Source of the DNA: Notospermus geniculatus
Lineage: Eukaryota; Nemertea; Pilidiophora; Heteronemertea; Lineidae
DNA: 64,000 bases
Assembly (NCBI GenBank): GCA_002633025.1
Contig: NMRB01000174.1
Location: forward strand, 170,482-234,481
Reading direction: 5' to 3'
A program made the translations under genes and the position numbers. Every line of letters begins with the position of its first letter. Position 1 is the first letter of the stretch. The notes beneath the pieces were generated by a model that saw nothing but the letters and a program-made list of their open reading frames with translations, did not search any database and was not told where the DNA came from. Positions 20,131 to 32,245 of this stretch are shown piece after piece.

Positions 20131-20309
20131 GGTTACGCCCGCAACAGCGTGGCTATTTTTTTTAAATCTGTGGGCGGCCTCAAACATTTGGCCTGTAGTG
20201 TAGACTAATAACGAATTCACGAAATCCAATGATTTTCTGAGAGGAACCTCAAACTGTCAATGGCTGTGAGCTGCATTGTCCATGACCAGGTGTAACGTTT
20301 TTCATGGGG

Positions 20310-21790
20310 TCATATGAATAAAGACAAGCAAATGCTTTTACATGAATTTTGCAATACAAATGCACTAGGCATCGCTGTACAAATCTGAATAAAAGCATTT
20401 GCTAGGCTCCCGGGTGTTCTTATCGGAACTGTTCTGAGCGCACCACAATCAAACAATGGCTGATGTTTATTAAAGCTAGCAAATGCTTTTACTTCAAGTT
20501 TTGTAATACATTTACATTGGACATTGCTGTGCAAATCTTAAGCAAAAGCATTTGATAACTTTTATGAATACCAGCCAATGCCTTGAACGTTCCCAGCAGT
20601 TCATTGTAACGATAATCCACTAGTAAACAAAGTTTTCCTATTAGCAATAAGTCATTTGACCAATTTGAACAACCCAATGTTGATCGCCCATGATTTTCTG
20701 CTGATATGAAGCTTGTAACCGCATGTCAAGCATTTTAATTTGCGTCAGATTCACTATGGTTAATCATGAATTTCAATAGGCGGGATTAGCCTACAATACC
20801 CTTATAATCTGTTCTATGAAGCATAAGCGAAACTTTATAAATACATCTTCAAGAAAAAGCCCAGAAAAAGCAAATGCTAGTTTTTATGAATTCGGCCCAA
20901 TGCCTTGAACGTTCCCAGCAGTTCATTGTAACGATAATCAACTAGTAAACATAGTTTTCCTATTAGCAATGAAGTCATTTGACCAATTTGAACAACCCAA
21001 TGTTGATCGCCCATGATTTCCTGCTGATATGAAGCTTGTAACCGCATGTCAAGCATTTTAATTGGCGTCAGATTCACTATGGTTAATCATGAATTGCAAT
21101 AGGCGGGATTAGCCTACAATACCCTTATAATCTGGCAGTTTTAACTGTTCCGTTCAGAGGACAACTCTAATAACGTCAATGAGAGTGGTCAATAACAAGT
21201 TACAAAAAATAAGAAAAAAGATCCATTTTTGTAAGATTTTCAAAATCGAACAAGCAAACGCAATTGTAAATCGTAAACTTGCAAAACCTCACCTTTTGCG
21301 AAACTCCCTACAGAGTACCTGGTAGCTGTCTCAATGGGGATGTTTTTTTTATCTACTGGGAATTCGAAGCTTGATAAGGTTTCATCGACCAATGGGCCGA
21401 AGGCCTAGCTTTTGCTTGTCAAGGATTTGCACAAGCCAAAGAATTTGCTCACAAACATATTCATAATCAATTGCTTAACCTAATGACCTTTTCTTATAAA
21501 GCCAAGCACGATTTTCTATCTGATGAAGCTAATGCTCGCAAGACAAAGCTTCTGCTAATTCTTATAGGGAGTTGCTTGTTCTATGAAGCAAAAGCGAAAT
21601 TTTATAAATACCTCTTCAAGAATAAGCCCAGAAAAAGTAAATGCTAGTTTTTATAAATTCGGCCCAATGACTACAACCAAAAATAGATAAGCGATCTCGA
21701 CATCATAGGTGGCGCTTAATCCCCCGCAAAACGCTTCGCGTATGATGAACAAGACATCTTGCAAGTAAATGCTAGTTTTTATAAATTCGG
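20310..21790. repeat. Mosaic of direct repeats
   Basis: A block of about 245 bp at 20565-20808 is repeated in direct orientation at 20883-21131 (shared CCTTGAACGTTCCCAGCAG). Short modules such as GCAAATGCTAGTTTTTATRAA recur here and at 23460-23830 in both orientations. No gene is supported. Confidence 0.7.
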
Positions 21791-21793
21791 CCA

Positions 21794-22895
21794 AATGACT
21801 ACAACCAAAAATAGATAAGCGATCTCGACATCAAAGGTGGCGCTGAATCCCCCGCAAAACGCTTCGCGTATGATGAACAAGACATCTTGTATGTCTTGTC
21901 AAACGTCATCGACTGCGTCTTTAGCCTTGTCCCAATTGTCATATTTTGCATTAACACATAAATTATAAATGAGTCTTGACCGCTACTTGACCCCGCCTCC
22001 GAGCCAATCAGAACTCGTGAAAGAAACCGCCGTTCGGCACGTTCTCTAATCTCTTCCCGCACCCATTTTGTAACACGGATTTTGATTGGCACGTCGATTA
22101 GAGTTTGAACACCGATGATTGGCTGAGGCTCTGAGCTCCTCAGAAGCAGGAAACGTGATGGATTCAAACCAGGCTAGATGAGCGTCAGGCCAGATGGACT
22201 GGTGTGAGAATCAGAGGGAACAAGCTGAATCGCTTTGGCACAATCTCAAAATGCTCGAATGACGTGTGTGAATGCGCACTCCCAAATCGATCCACCTGAA
22301 TCGTTTTTGGCAGGCCGCTTTGGGAATGCGATACAGAACAGATTTAGGTGAGAACACGGCTTATTGCCATGCAGTGAATAAACAATACCTGGTACGGCAT
22401 ATGCAGCCAAACAATACATTTGCACGCACGCAAAGTTGCAAAGGCTTCGATGGCCCCTGAGCTCCCCGAGAAAATCAGCGCCGTCAGAGAGCATCGCCTC
22501 CCTGTCAGGTGAATAGGCCGGATATGACGGGAATCGAACCCGGGACCTACAGGTGACATGCGACGATGTTTTCATTGCGGCACTCTGACAGCCCAGCATG
22601 GTAATATCGAAGCAGAGGAAGTGCCAATTTTCTTCTTTTTTATTTCTTTTGCGATGGTGTCAACGTTCCCTCGACGTCAGCAGAGGTCTCTTTAGCTCAC
22701 CCAATCATGAACGAACAAATTTCTGTTGACTTCGATAGTCAGGACTCAACGTCATCAGCATCGGCATTGTCGAGGCATCGGTTGCGTACATTGCATTTCA
22801 CGTTTTGTTCCGGTCAGTTCTCTTCGACATATGAATTGTACTTCAGAGAAGCACAATCGTGTAGGCCTATAAAGCCATGATGAACACAGGGGCTA
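21794..22895. repeat. 1.1-kb direct duplication, copy 1
   Basis: Nearly the same as 23837-24963, starting at GACTACAACCAAAAATAGAT and running through GCCATGATGAAC. A third partial copy of the first about 95 bp is at 21668-21765. Differences are scattered substitutions and small indels, so it is not an assembly echo. A tRNA-like segment lies near its end on the minus strand. Confidence 0.88.
22522..22602 (-). repeat. tRNA-like sequence (SINE head or tRNA pseudogene)
   Basis: On the minus strand GGGTTCGATTCCCGTC gives a good Pol III B box and T arm, preceded by GGCTGTCAGAGTGCCGC as a weak A-box region. The cloverleaf is incomplete and the copy at 24556-24637 has a damaged B box, so a working tRNA is unlikely. 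Confidence 0.45.
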
Positions 22896-22974
22896 ATGAT
22901 CAAAATATGGCTGAGTGGGTGAATGTCGTCCAGTCCTGATCCACTAATTCCTAGCCCAAGCTCCTAACTGAAAC

Positions 22975-23058
22975 CCCAACCCTGACCCTCAACCCTTGTC
23001 ACTGAGCCCTACCCTAATCCTAAACCTAGTCCTGACCCTAACCGTCAACGCTAACCAT
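22975..23058. repeat. Degenerate interstitial telomere-like tract (CCCTAA type)
   Basis: Irregular runs of CCCTAAC, CCTGACCCT and CCCTACCCTAATCC are seen. A second tract on the opposite strand (TTAGGATTAGGGTAAGGG) lies at 42625-42725. Confidence 0.6.
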
Positions 23059-23836
23059 CCTAAAGCTGCGTTTAGCTGACACGCGGTAAGCGGAATGGGG
23101 ATCGCGGAAACGGGACGCGGAATAGACATTTGTTCACTCCAAGCCATTTCCCGTCATCCATTTATCTGCACGCGGTAAGCGGTTTGCGGAACGCGGATAG
23201 GCGGAAGGCGGAAAGACCGATCACTTGGTGTAGCGATTTTTCCGCGCGGAATAAAAATCCGCGCCCTATGGAGCACCGTGATTGGACAGGGACGGACCAT
23301 GAATTCGGCCCATTCATAATCAATTGCTTAACCAAATGACCTTTTGTCATAAAGCCAAGCAAGATTTTCTATCTGATGAAGCTGATGCTCGCAAGACAAA
23401 GTTTCTGCTAATTCTTATAGGGAGTTGCTTGTTCTATGAAGCAAAAGCGAAATGTTATTAATGGGCCGAATTCATAAAAACTAGCATTTGCTTTTTCTGG
23501 GCGTTTTCTTGGAGAGGTATTTATAAAATTTCGCTTTTGCTTCAAAGAACAAGCAACTCCCTATAAGAATTAGCAGAAGATTTGTCTTGCGAGCATTAGC
23601 TTCATCAGATAGAAGATCTTCCATGGCTATTATAAGAAAAGGTCTTTAGGTTAAGCAATTGATTATGAATATGTTTGCGAGCAAATTCTTTGGCTTGTGC
23701 TTTTCCTTGACAAGCAACAGCTTGGCATTGGGGCTTTGGCTTGTAAGCTTTTGCTGTGTTTTATAAATTCGCCCCAATACCTCTTCAAGAAAAAGCCCAG
23801 AAAAAGCAAATGCTAGTTTTTTATGAATTTGGCCCA

Positions 23837-24963
23837 TTGACTACAACCAAAAATAGATAAGCGATCTCGACATCATAGGTGGCGCTGAATCCCCCGCAAA
23901 ACGCTTCGCGTATGATGAACAAGACATCTTGTATGTCTTGTCAAACGTCATCGACTGCGTCTTTAGCCTTGTCCCAATTGTCATATTTTGCATTAACACA
24001 TAAATTATAAATGAGTCTTGACCGCTACTTGACCCCGCATCCGAGCCAATTAGAACTCGTGAAAGAAACCGCCGTTCGGCACGTTCTCTTCTCTTCCCTC
24101 ACCCGTTTTGTAACACGGATTTTGATTGGCACGTCGATTAGAGTTTGAACACCGATGATTGGCTGAGGCTCTGAGCTCCTCAGAAGCAGGAAACGTGATG
24201 GATTCAAATCAGGCTAGATGAGCGTCAGGCCAGATGGACTGGTGTGAGAATCAGAGGGAACAAGCTGAATCGCTTTGGCACAATCTCAAAACGCTCGAAT
24301 GACGTGTGTGAATGCGCACTCCCAAATCAATCTACCTGAATCGTTTTTGGCAGGCCGCTTTGGGAATGCGATACAGAACAGATTTAGGTGAGAACCCGGC
24401 TTATTGCCATGCAGTGAATAAATAATACGGCATATGCAGCCAAACAATACATTTGCACGCACGCAAAATTGCAAAGGCGCCGATGGCCCCTGAGCTCCCC
24501 GAGAAAATCAGAGCCGTCAGAGAGCACTGCCTCCCCGTCAGGTGAATAGGCCGGATATGACGGGAATCGAATCCGCGAGATAGAGGTGACAGGCGACGAT
24601 GTTTTCATTACGGCACTCTGACAGCCCAGCATGGTAATATCGAAGCATACGAAGTGCCAATTTTCTTCTTTTTTATTTCTTTGCGATGGTGTCAACGTTC
24701 CCTCGACGTCAGCAGACGTCTCTTTAACTCACCCAATCACGAACGAACAAATTTATGTTGACTTCGATAATCAGGACTCAACGTCGTCAGCATCGGCATA
24801 GTCGCGGCATCGGTTGCGTAAATTGCATTTAACGTTTTGAATGTTCCGGTCAGTTTAAGGCCATATCCTTCGACATATTTGTCAAACAACGAATTCGTTA
24901 CTTCAGTGAAGCACAATCATGTAGGCCTACAGCCATGATGAACGCAGGGGCTAATGATTAAAA
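23837..24963. repeat. 1.1-kb direct duplication, copy 2
   Basis: This is the partner of 21794-22895. About 940 bp separates the two, filled with foldback modules (23300-23830) and a GCGGAAT/ACGCGGTAAGCGG stretch (23075-23280). No coding signal is seen in either copy. Confidence 0.88.
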
Positions 24964-24974
24964 TATGAAAGCAG

Positions 24975-25285
24975 AAGAACTAGAACATGAACAAGGGAAA
25001 AAGCACTTACGCCGTCGTCCATGAACCTTTTTCAGTCGAGTTACATTATTCTTCAGTACTAGTATATATAATTTCGAACACAAAACTCTGAAATATTTTT
25101 CCCGCATTTAAGTCCTTTATATCCATTCCTCTTAAAAATGCTAAACATCTGAAATATGATATAGTAATGCAATCAGATACAGGAATTTAATTGACACAGT
25201 ATTTCCCGAGGCAATATACAATACACACACATGTAATGTATATCATTACCTACCACCCGAACGTTTTCGCCTGTTTTATTTGATC
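24975..25285. other. Unassigned AT-rich stretch
   Basis: No ORF, repeat or RNA signal is recognised. One short splice-like context (AGCACTTACGCCGTCG near 25005, minus-strand donor) cannot be linked to any exon. Confidence 0.4.
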
Positions 25286-25289
25286 CAGT

Positions 25290-26010
25290 GCGATTTTTTG
25301 CTCACCTGTGAGTTAAGCCAAGCGCACATGTCCGACAAAACTCAGTGCGTTAGGGTGTTTTTAAAGTCGACTGACCCAACGCTGTCGACTCGTCATTCAG
25401 CCAGGACAGTCGATTTTAACAGACACCCCTAACGCATTGAGTTTTATCGGACATGTGCGCTTGGCTTTATAGTCGTCACGCGGTGTCCGTCCGTCGTCGT
25501 CGTCCGTTAGCAGGGCACGTTTCGTAACCGCTGGGCCTATTGGTACCAAACTTGATAAACATGTGCCCCTAGGTGAGACGACCTCGGACACCAAGGTTCG
25601 GTCCAATGCGATTCCTGGCTTGGCCACCAGGGGGCCAAACCGAAAACCTCTAAAATGTTGTTTCGCCTTGGATCCTCACCAAATTTCTATCGTGGGTATG
25701 CCTAATGAAGTACATGATATATAATACGTTTTATTTGATTTGACCTCTTTTTCAAGGGCACAGTGGTCAAAGTTCCAATTTTTCCGTTAGGTGGCATGTT
25801 ACATGTTTCGTGGCCGCAGGGGCTATTGACCTGAAACTTTTGGTACATATTCCCCTAGGTCAGATGACCAATGACACCACGTTTCGGCCCAATTCGATTC
25901 TTGGCTTGGCCACTAGGTGGCTAAAACCAAATACACAATTGTCGTCTGTTCTTCTGGTACATTCGCCGACAGGTGAGCACATGGTCCATGGACCATTTCA
26001 TTTAAGAACT
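25290..26010. repeat. Dispersed GCTCACCTG-ended repeat element, with nested hairpin
   Basis: It begins near TTTTTTGCTCACCTGTGAG and ends near GGTGAGCACATGGTCCATGG; the ends are inverted and the GGTCCATGGACC palindrome marks the right boundary. An inverted relative with the same end is at 38005-38905. A perfect-style foldback at 25315-25467 (ends AAGCCAAGCGCACATGTCCG) is inserted near its left end. Confidence 0.65.
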
Positions 26011-26045
26011 AGCCTGGTGTACGCCACCCACATATGGCCTATGTA

Positions 26046-27478
26046 CACTCATGCCAAAAAGTAAATGGACAGCAGTTTTTTGCCTTCTGTTGCTGAGGTA
26101 TGGACACGATGGGGTTGCATCTTAGACAGGTAAAGGGCGGCGCACACTGGCGACGAAAATGGGGCGACTACCAATGCGACTACTACGTCGCATGCGATAA
26201 TTACCTTTGACGTCGATGCGTGATGTCATCCGCGACATCGCTGATCTTTCAAGGAAGCATTTGTCGCAAACGAGTCAAAAAAACTAAAAATATGTTCAGT
26301 CGCTGCTGTGGTCGCAAGGCCGGTCGCCTAGAAATGGCTTGAAAAATCGCCAGTGTGCGCCGTCCTTTAGATACCTGGCCGTAGAACATCTCGTCTGTAT
26401 GTCAGAGAAAATTTCACGGAAAAAAATTGATAATCATGAAAACATCACCATATTAAAATACCAACAAAATTGAGATTTTTGACATCTTAACTTTTTTTGC
26501 GAGAAAAGACCTTTTAAATAATTTATGGAAAATTCTAAGAAATATGGTGAAGAAAGTGTTTGAAAATCTTGGCTACTCTGATGACATTTGAGATTATCGA
26601 AAATATCAAGAATCTGAAATTTGAGATTTTTCATGCGATTTTGGGTTGTGCTGCTAACCTTCACTAAGACAGCCCAAGATTCGGTAACTATATTACCCTT
26701 GATCACAGAGAAATCACACTTTTTCTTTAAAATGTGATGAAAAGTGTCCCGTTTTTCATGAATAACATAGAACATGTGTAGAACAGGGCAAATATTTTTC
26801 ATTCTCTTGGAACCTCCGTCAAACCGAACACACAATTGGTTTAATTGCAAAAATAAATCTTTATTTTACCATAATGCTATATCCTGTCCTGGTACAGCCA
26901 TTATACAATACGGTTAAACACCAGCCGAAACCGCCAAACATAACAGATTATCAGAACAGATTAAAACATCGTACAAGAAACAGGAACGAGGTTGGCCGTC
27001 TTGCGACGTCCGCAAGACGGCGGCCAGGAGGCAGCACCATACAGTGCCCGGTTTGACTACACGTAGTTTCTGCACCATGAGTCTTTGAATTTTTCATAGA
27101 TTCATGGTAATTTTGGTTTTTGTGAAAAATTTCAAGATTTCAAAAATCTCATTTTCAATATTTTTAAACAGTGCTACTTGCGTGATATTTTCATTTTTTT
27201 CCTTGAAATTTGCTCTTGAACACATAAAAGAGATGTTGTAGGGCACATATCTGAGCTAGAACCCAAAATTATGTATTATATTCATGTATATCCAAGAAAC
27301 AGCACAAAAACGACACACAGTATACCTCATTCACCTCTGGGATCTCCTCTACATAGCGCCTGAGGAAGACCCCTATTGGGGTCGAAAATTTGTGAAATAT
27401 TCGGAGACGACTTTCCGATTTATTGCATTATTTCATGTAGAGGGTAAAAAAAACACTGTCCATTACTTTTTGGCAGTG
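26046..27478. mobile_element. Tc1/mariner-like non-autonomous element with TA target duplication
   Basis: Termini CACTCATGCCAAAAAGTAA and, inverted, CACTGCCAAAAAGTAATGG are flanked by TA at 26044-26045 and 27479-27480, as in the Tc1/mariner superfamily. Length is about 1.4 kb. The longest interior ORF (26434-26850, minus) shows no D,D34D/E transposase motif. A GGCGCACAC-type MITE (26132-26368) is nested in it, and a Penelope-like hairpin core is at 27355-27410. Confidence 0.65.
26132..26368. mobile_element. MITE of the GGCGCACAC family
   Basis: Ends AAAGGGCGGCGCACACTGGC and its inverted partner GTGTGCGCCGTCCTTT bracket 237 bp. A close relative is at 36533-36781 with the same ends and interior (ACTACTACGTCGCATGCG). 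Confidence 0.75.
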
Positions 27479-27715
27479 TAAAGTGTTAGTGCAGATAAGT
27501 GAACAAAATGTGACTGAAATTTTGATATTTTCCACATGTAATCCAAGACAAAGCATTCGGCTAATCTTGTCAGTCGGTTGTCATTCCACCCCAGAAGTCG
27601 TCCCCTTATATTTGCCAGCTGGCCTTCACGCATTGTCACCACTAAAATCATGACACTTTCAGCATTGTTCAATTTGTCCCCGACTTTCCGCCCTTTTCCT
27701 CTCACCTAACATATT

Positions 27716-27842
27716 GGGCCGATTTCACAAATGGTGTTTAAGATTTAGACGCGTGTAACTTCGTCAAATGCATGGTGGAAGTGCGTGCATTTAGTGACGT
27801 TGCACTCGTCTAAGTCTTAAACGCGCTTTGTGAAATCGGCCC
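27716..27842. mobile_element. Hairpin MITE, 127 bp
   Basis: GGGCCGATTTCACAAA at the left is inverted at the right (TTTGTGAAATCGGCCC), with nearly continuous pairing (TTAAGAYTTAGACG) through the arms. It belongs with other GGCC-ended hairpins at 39214 and 58768. Confidence 0.75.
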
Positions 27843-27849
27843 ATTGACT

Positions 27850-28410
27850 ATTGATGCAAATTGAATTGTCATTGTAAACTGTTTGTTAAGGGCTGGCTTT
27901 TGTCCCTTGAACAAACAGCTGGCTCAACAAGGGTCTTTCTTCTCCTTGGGGATTTTCTAAATCCACCCCTACACAGTTACTAATTGTATTATTGCAGTTA
28001 TGTAAATGCTCCAGTTTTCTTCAATTTGTAATATTTCTCCTTTTACCTAATGAGGGCTAGCAGGATGCTGCCGAAAACGTTTGTACCGTGTATATAGTGT
28101 AATACATGTATATAGATATGAATACATTCTGGATTTGCTCCTTTCTTTGGTTTTATAAATGTACCTCGCTACCAAAACTCCATTGTAAACTGTGTTTTGA
28201 CATGCTTGATCGATAATCTGGCTGTTCATTTCCAATCTATGATAGTTATCGCAGCATTGCGATCTCTCGTTGATCGATATTTCACTGTATTCACGAAATC
28301 TCATTGATTTTTGCTTCTTATTGTTATCACATTATTATTACCTGTACAACTAGAAAAATAATAAGTAAAAACTGATCTCTTCCACGTTCATTTGAACACA
28401 GTTGCTCATT
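27850..28410. other. Unassigned sequence
   Basis: No ORF with a recognisable domain and no clear repeat. An AT-rich stretch with short splice-like words only. Confidence 0.35.
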
Positions 28411-28419
28411 TCGTATGTG

Positions 28420-28625
28420 ACCCGTCACATCAAATCAGGTATTAAGTCGCTCTGAACTTGGCAGGTTGAGACCAACGTTTTGTCAATTTCAGAAGGCCAA
28501 GGCTTATTGTCTGTCGTTTGTAAAATCTGAGTAATTACATTTCTTTCTTTATCTCCAGGAGTTATTTTAGTTCATTCTCGTTCATATCTTGTGCGACTTA
28601 ATACTTGACTTGATGTGATGGGTCA
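28420..28625. mobile_element. Hairpin MITE with about 35-bp arms
   Basis: The left end TGACCCGTCACATCAAATCA is the approximate inverse of the right end TTGATGTGATGGGTCA, and both arms continue into GTATTAAGTCGC. Total about 206 bp, no coding capacity. Confidence 0.75.
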
Positions 28626-29582
28626 GAGATGTGGCTTTTGGTGCCATGGACATGTCGTGGAGAATTACATGAAATCAAAGACGGATTTTGTCGTCGGATA
28701 ACCCTTTGTTGCATGAATCCTTTTTCAGGGACAGATTTTTGTGTCATTTGGTTTTTGAGCTTGATTGGGGTCCAATAAAAGGAAAATGGCAGTTTTCGTG
28801 TGAAACCTGCCAATAGAGGGAGTTTATAGTATGGTGACAATAAATTGTGACCGTCATGCACACCAGGTACTTTAAAGGGAAAATGAATAGCCAAGAACTA
28901 CTGATTTATGTAGTTTAAAAACACTTCATTTTGGAAAGAAAACAAATTTATTAGATACAAACATTAGCAGTTCGTACATTACACATGCATACTTGACCTA
29001 TTTCACATATTTTGAAATTTGCACCCCCCACAGGAAGGGGCTACAATGAGACCAAGGCGTGGACGTATAACCTGTCAGAAATCTCATTGTACCCTGATAA
29101 TGTCCCAAGACAACTTATATCCTTGATTGATAGTCATGGAAACAATAACCCTGCTTGTCATCCTCACTGTCCGATGAAATGCTGCCATTACTACCATCTT
29201 CAAACAGCAACTCTGCCACTTCATTGATACGGCCTCTTGGAACAACAATAGGCCTAGGGGAATAGCCTTGAATGTGACCACCTAAATCCCAACAGCAGAA
29301 AATAAATGAATAACGCTGAATTTCGAAAATAAGCATACCGGTACCCTCAGAAATTGATTGGCTCTGGTGCTGTGGCATGTGTGGACAGGCCTACGCCTTC
29401 ATGTAACTGACAACACTTCTCCTTGATTGGTAAGAGATCTGACTTTCTGCAAACATTTGGAAATGAATCCTCTTAATTGGCCAATGACGATCAGCACAGA
29501 CTAAAAAAGAAAGTGACTTGTCACTATCTCTGTCATAGATATTTCATTATTCCGACCAACACATAGATAAATGGTGTATAAT

Positions 29583-30117
29583 ACAGGGTGCTCCAAAAAA
29601 CGCAACCGCAGATTTCCACTCAACTAGCACCCACACAATTGGCATGGATGGATGAAGAATCTTCGTAGATGAAGCAAAATGAGACCAAGATTGTCCGATT
29701 CTTGTTTTTGTTTTGATTCTGGAGCCATTTTTGTGAGGCAAAGTCGGCACTTTCCATGCAGTGTATGACTTGCCAATCAATTCCTCGCACTGATTGTGAT
29801 GAATACACACAGAGACAGAACAAAGGAATAACAAAAACAATGAAATAAACTTTTACTCGCACCATTCATTATTACACGTACATAGCAATTAGAACCCTTT
29901 TACCTGACCGGATGTAATTTGCCATTCAAAACAACATCACAATTTTAATCCCCTTGTCAACTGGGCCTGACTTTGCTTCACAAAAATGGCTCTGGAATCA
30001 AAACTACTCAATCGAATCGGACAATCTCGGTCTCATTTTGCTCCTAAAACATTCCCCATCCATGTACTAATGATGTTTTAGATGCAAGTTGTTTAGAAGA
30101 AGTATGCGGTTGCCTTT
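29583..30117. mobile_element. TIR element with about 150-bp arms
   Basis: CAGGGTGCTCCAAAAAACGC at 29585 begins an arm whose inverse (TTTGTTTTGATTCTGGAGCC region) lies at about 29975-30115. CAGGGTG next to TA suggests a mariner-type end, but the right end is eroded by the poly-G run at 30119-30127. Confidence 0.55.
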
Positions 30118-30129
30118 GGGGGGGGGGCA

Positions 30130-31164
30130 GGAAAAAATGAACTATGAAATTCGATAGTTTAATTACAGAAAGTTCATAATTTAACTATGCAATTTACTAC
30201 GAAAAAGTTGGTGGTTGAACTGTGAACTTTGATAGTGAAATGGTAAGTGATTCATAGTTCAACTATCAAAACGACAGTTGTTCTTACTATGAACTTCATA
30301 GTCCAACTGCCCACTTAAACTATCAAAATTACTATGAACTTCATAGTTCAAGTATGAAAAGTGACTGAAGAGGAGCTAACCCCTGGAGGAGTGCGAGACT
30401 CGTCTCGATCGAAAAAAACCCTGATCAGGGGACTCTGTTAGGCTGAGTAAGCCGTAACATACAAGTTACCATACATAAGATATCGGAGTCAGCGTTTCCA
30501 TTTAAAAAAACTTTATCATATGTGTGGTGCAATGAAGCATCATTTCCGAAAAATTATGCACTCCACAAAAATAATGAGCGAGGTTTCTTGTACAACTTTA
30601 AGTTGTTACCATGTTAGTATAGGAGGGAGCAACATTCTTATAATTTTTATACGACATATTTTTAATTCTACAATTAGCATAATTAGTTATTAAGATTAAC
30701 ATATAGTTCTACTATGAACTTTTTTGGAAATGACAGTTGAAGTATGAAAGTTTTATAATAACTATGAAGTTGATAGTTACTACGAAGTAACTATCAACTT
30801 CGAAGTTCTACTATAAACGTTTTGTAACCGAAAGTGGAATTATGAAATTTGGTAAGAACTTTGCAATTGTATGAAATTTGGTAAGAACTTTGAAATTGAT
30901 AGTTACTACAAAGTAATTACTATAAACTTTTATAGTTCTACTTTGAACTTTTTAAAAATGAAAGTTGAATTACGACATTTGTTTATAATACTATGAAGTT
31001 GATAGTTTTACTATGAAGTAACTACTATCAAGTTTCACAGTTCTATTGTGAAGCTTTTGGAAATGACAGTTGAACTGTGAACCGCATAGTCAAACTATCA
31101 CATTTGATAGTCCAACTGTGAAATTGGTAGTGGAACTATGAACTTTGATAGTTCATTTTTCCCG
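30130..31164. repeat. Degenerate AT-rich array of self-complementary words
   Basis: Variants of ACTATGAACTTCATAGTTCA and AACTATCAAATTTGATAGTT recur at irregular 20-30-bp spacing up to a poly-G run at 31164-31180. The words are palindromic (AACTATGAAGTTGATAGTT), so strands can fold extensively. The array is the likely reason for the assembly gap that follows. Confidence 0.75.
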
Positions 31165-31183
31165 GGGGGGGGGGGGGGGGCCC

Positions 31184-31990
31184 NNNNNNNNNNNNNNNNN
31201 NNNNNNNNNNNNNNNNNNNNNNNNNNNNNNNNNNNNNNNNNNNNNNNNNNNNNNNNNNNNNNNNNNNNNNNNNNNNNNNNNNNNNNNNNNNNNNNNNNNN
31301 NNNNNNNNNNNNNNNNNNNNNNNNNNNNNNNNNNNNNNNNNNNNNNNNNNNNNNNNNNNNNNNNNNNNNNNNNNNNNNNNNNNNNNNNNNNNNNNNNNNN
31401 NNNNNNNNNNNNNNNNNNNNNNNNNNNNNNNNNNNNNNNNNNNNNNNNNNNNNNNNNNNNNNNNNNNNNNNNNNNNNNNNNNNNNNNNNNNNNNNNNNNN
31501 NNNNNNNNNNNNNNNNNNNNNNNNNNNNNNNNNNNNNNNNNNNNNNNNNNNNNNNNNNNNNNNNNNNNNNNNNNNNNNNNNNNNNNNNNNNNNNNNNNNN
31601 NNNNNNNNNNNNNNNNNNNNNNNNNNNNNNNNNNNNNNNNNNNNNNNNNNNNNNNNNNNNNNNNNNNNNNNNNNNNNNNNNNNNNNNNNNNNNNNNNNNN
31701 NNNNNNNNNNNNNNNNNNNNNNNNNNNNNNNNNNNNNNNNNNNNNNNNNNNNNNNNNNNNNNNNNNNNNNNNNNNNNNNNNNNNNNNNNNNNNNNNNNNN
31801 NNNNNNNNNNNNNNNNNNNNNNNNNNNNNNNNNNNNNNNNNNNNNNNNNNNNNNNNNNNNNNNNNNNNNNNNNNNNNNNNNNNNNNNNNNNNNNNNNNNN
31901 NNNNNNNNNNNNNNNNNNNNNNNNNNNNNNNNNNNNNNNNNNNNNNNNNNNNNNNNNNNNNNNNNNNNNNNNNNNNNNNNNNNNNNNNNN
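31184..31990. other. Assembly gap (N run)
   Basis: There are 807 unknown bases, preceded by poly-G and CCC. A single N at 33395 inside a poly-C run marks another weak assembly point. Confidence 0.99.
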
Positions 31991-32245
31991 TTTCTTTTTT
32001 CTAACGTTATTTCCATTTATTTCTGGTGTGAAAAGCACCCGTTTGTTTCGGTCGCCTGGCATTAAAATTTACACCATCTTGTAGCAGATGAAAATGTCTA
32101 CATTTTGCGGTGCTTTTTTTCCTTAAAATGAAGACATAGATGACGATTTCGGCAACGTCTTTATCTCAATTTTCCTGCAGAAAATGTACAGCTGATTTTT
32201 TCATGACGTAGCGTCAACACATAAAACGACGTCAATGACGTCGTT

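Noticed and set aside
26434-26850. Minus-strand ORF of 138 codons inside the mariner-like element as a transposase
   Set aside because: No catalytic triad or helix-turn-helix pattern; AT-rich composition readily leaves frames open.
30130-31164. CRISPR-like array in the AT-rich repeat
   Set aside because: Spacing is irregular, repeats are degenerate with no unique spacers, and the genome is eukaryotic.
31136-32065. Four long open frames on both strands across 31136-32065
   Set aside because: They consist of translated N bases of the assembly gap.
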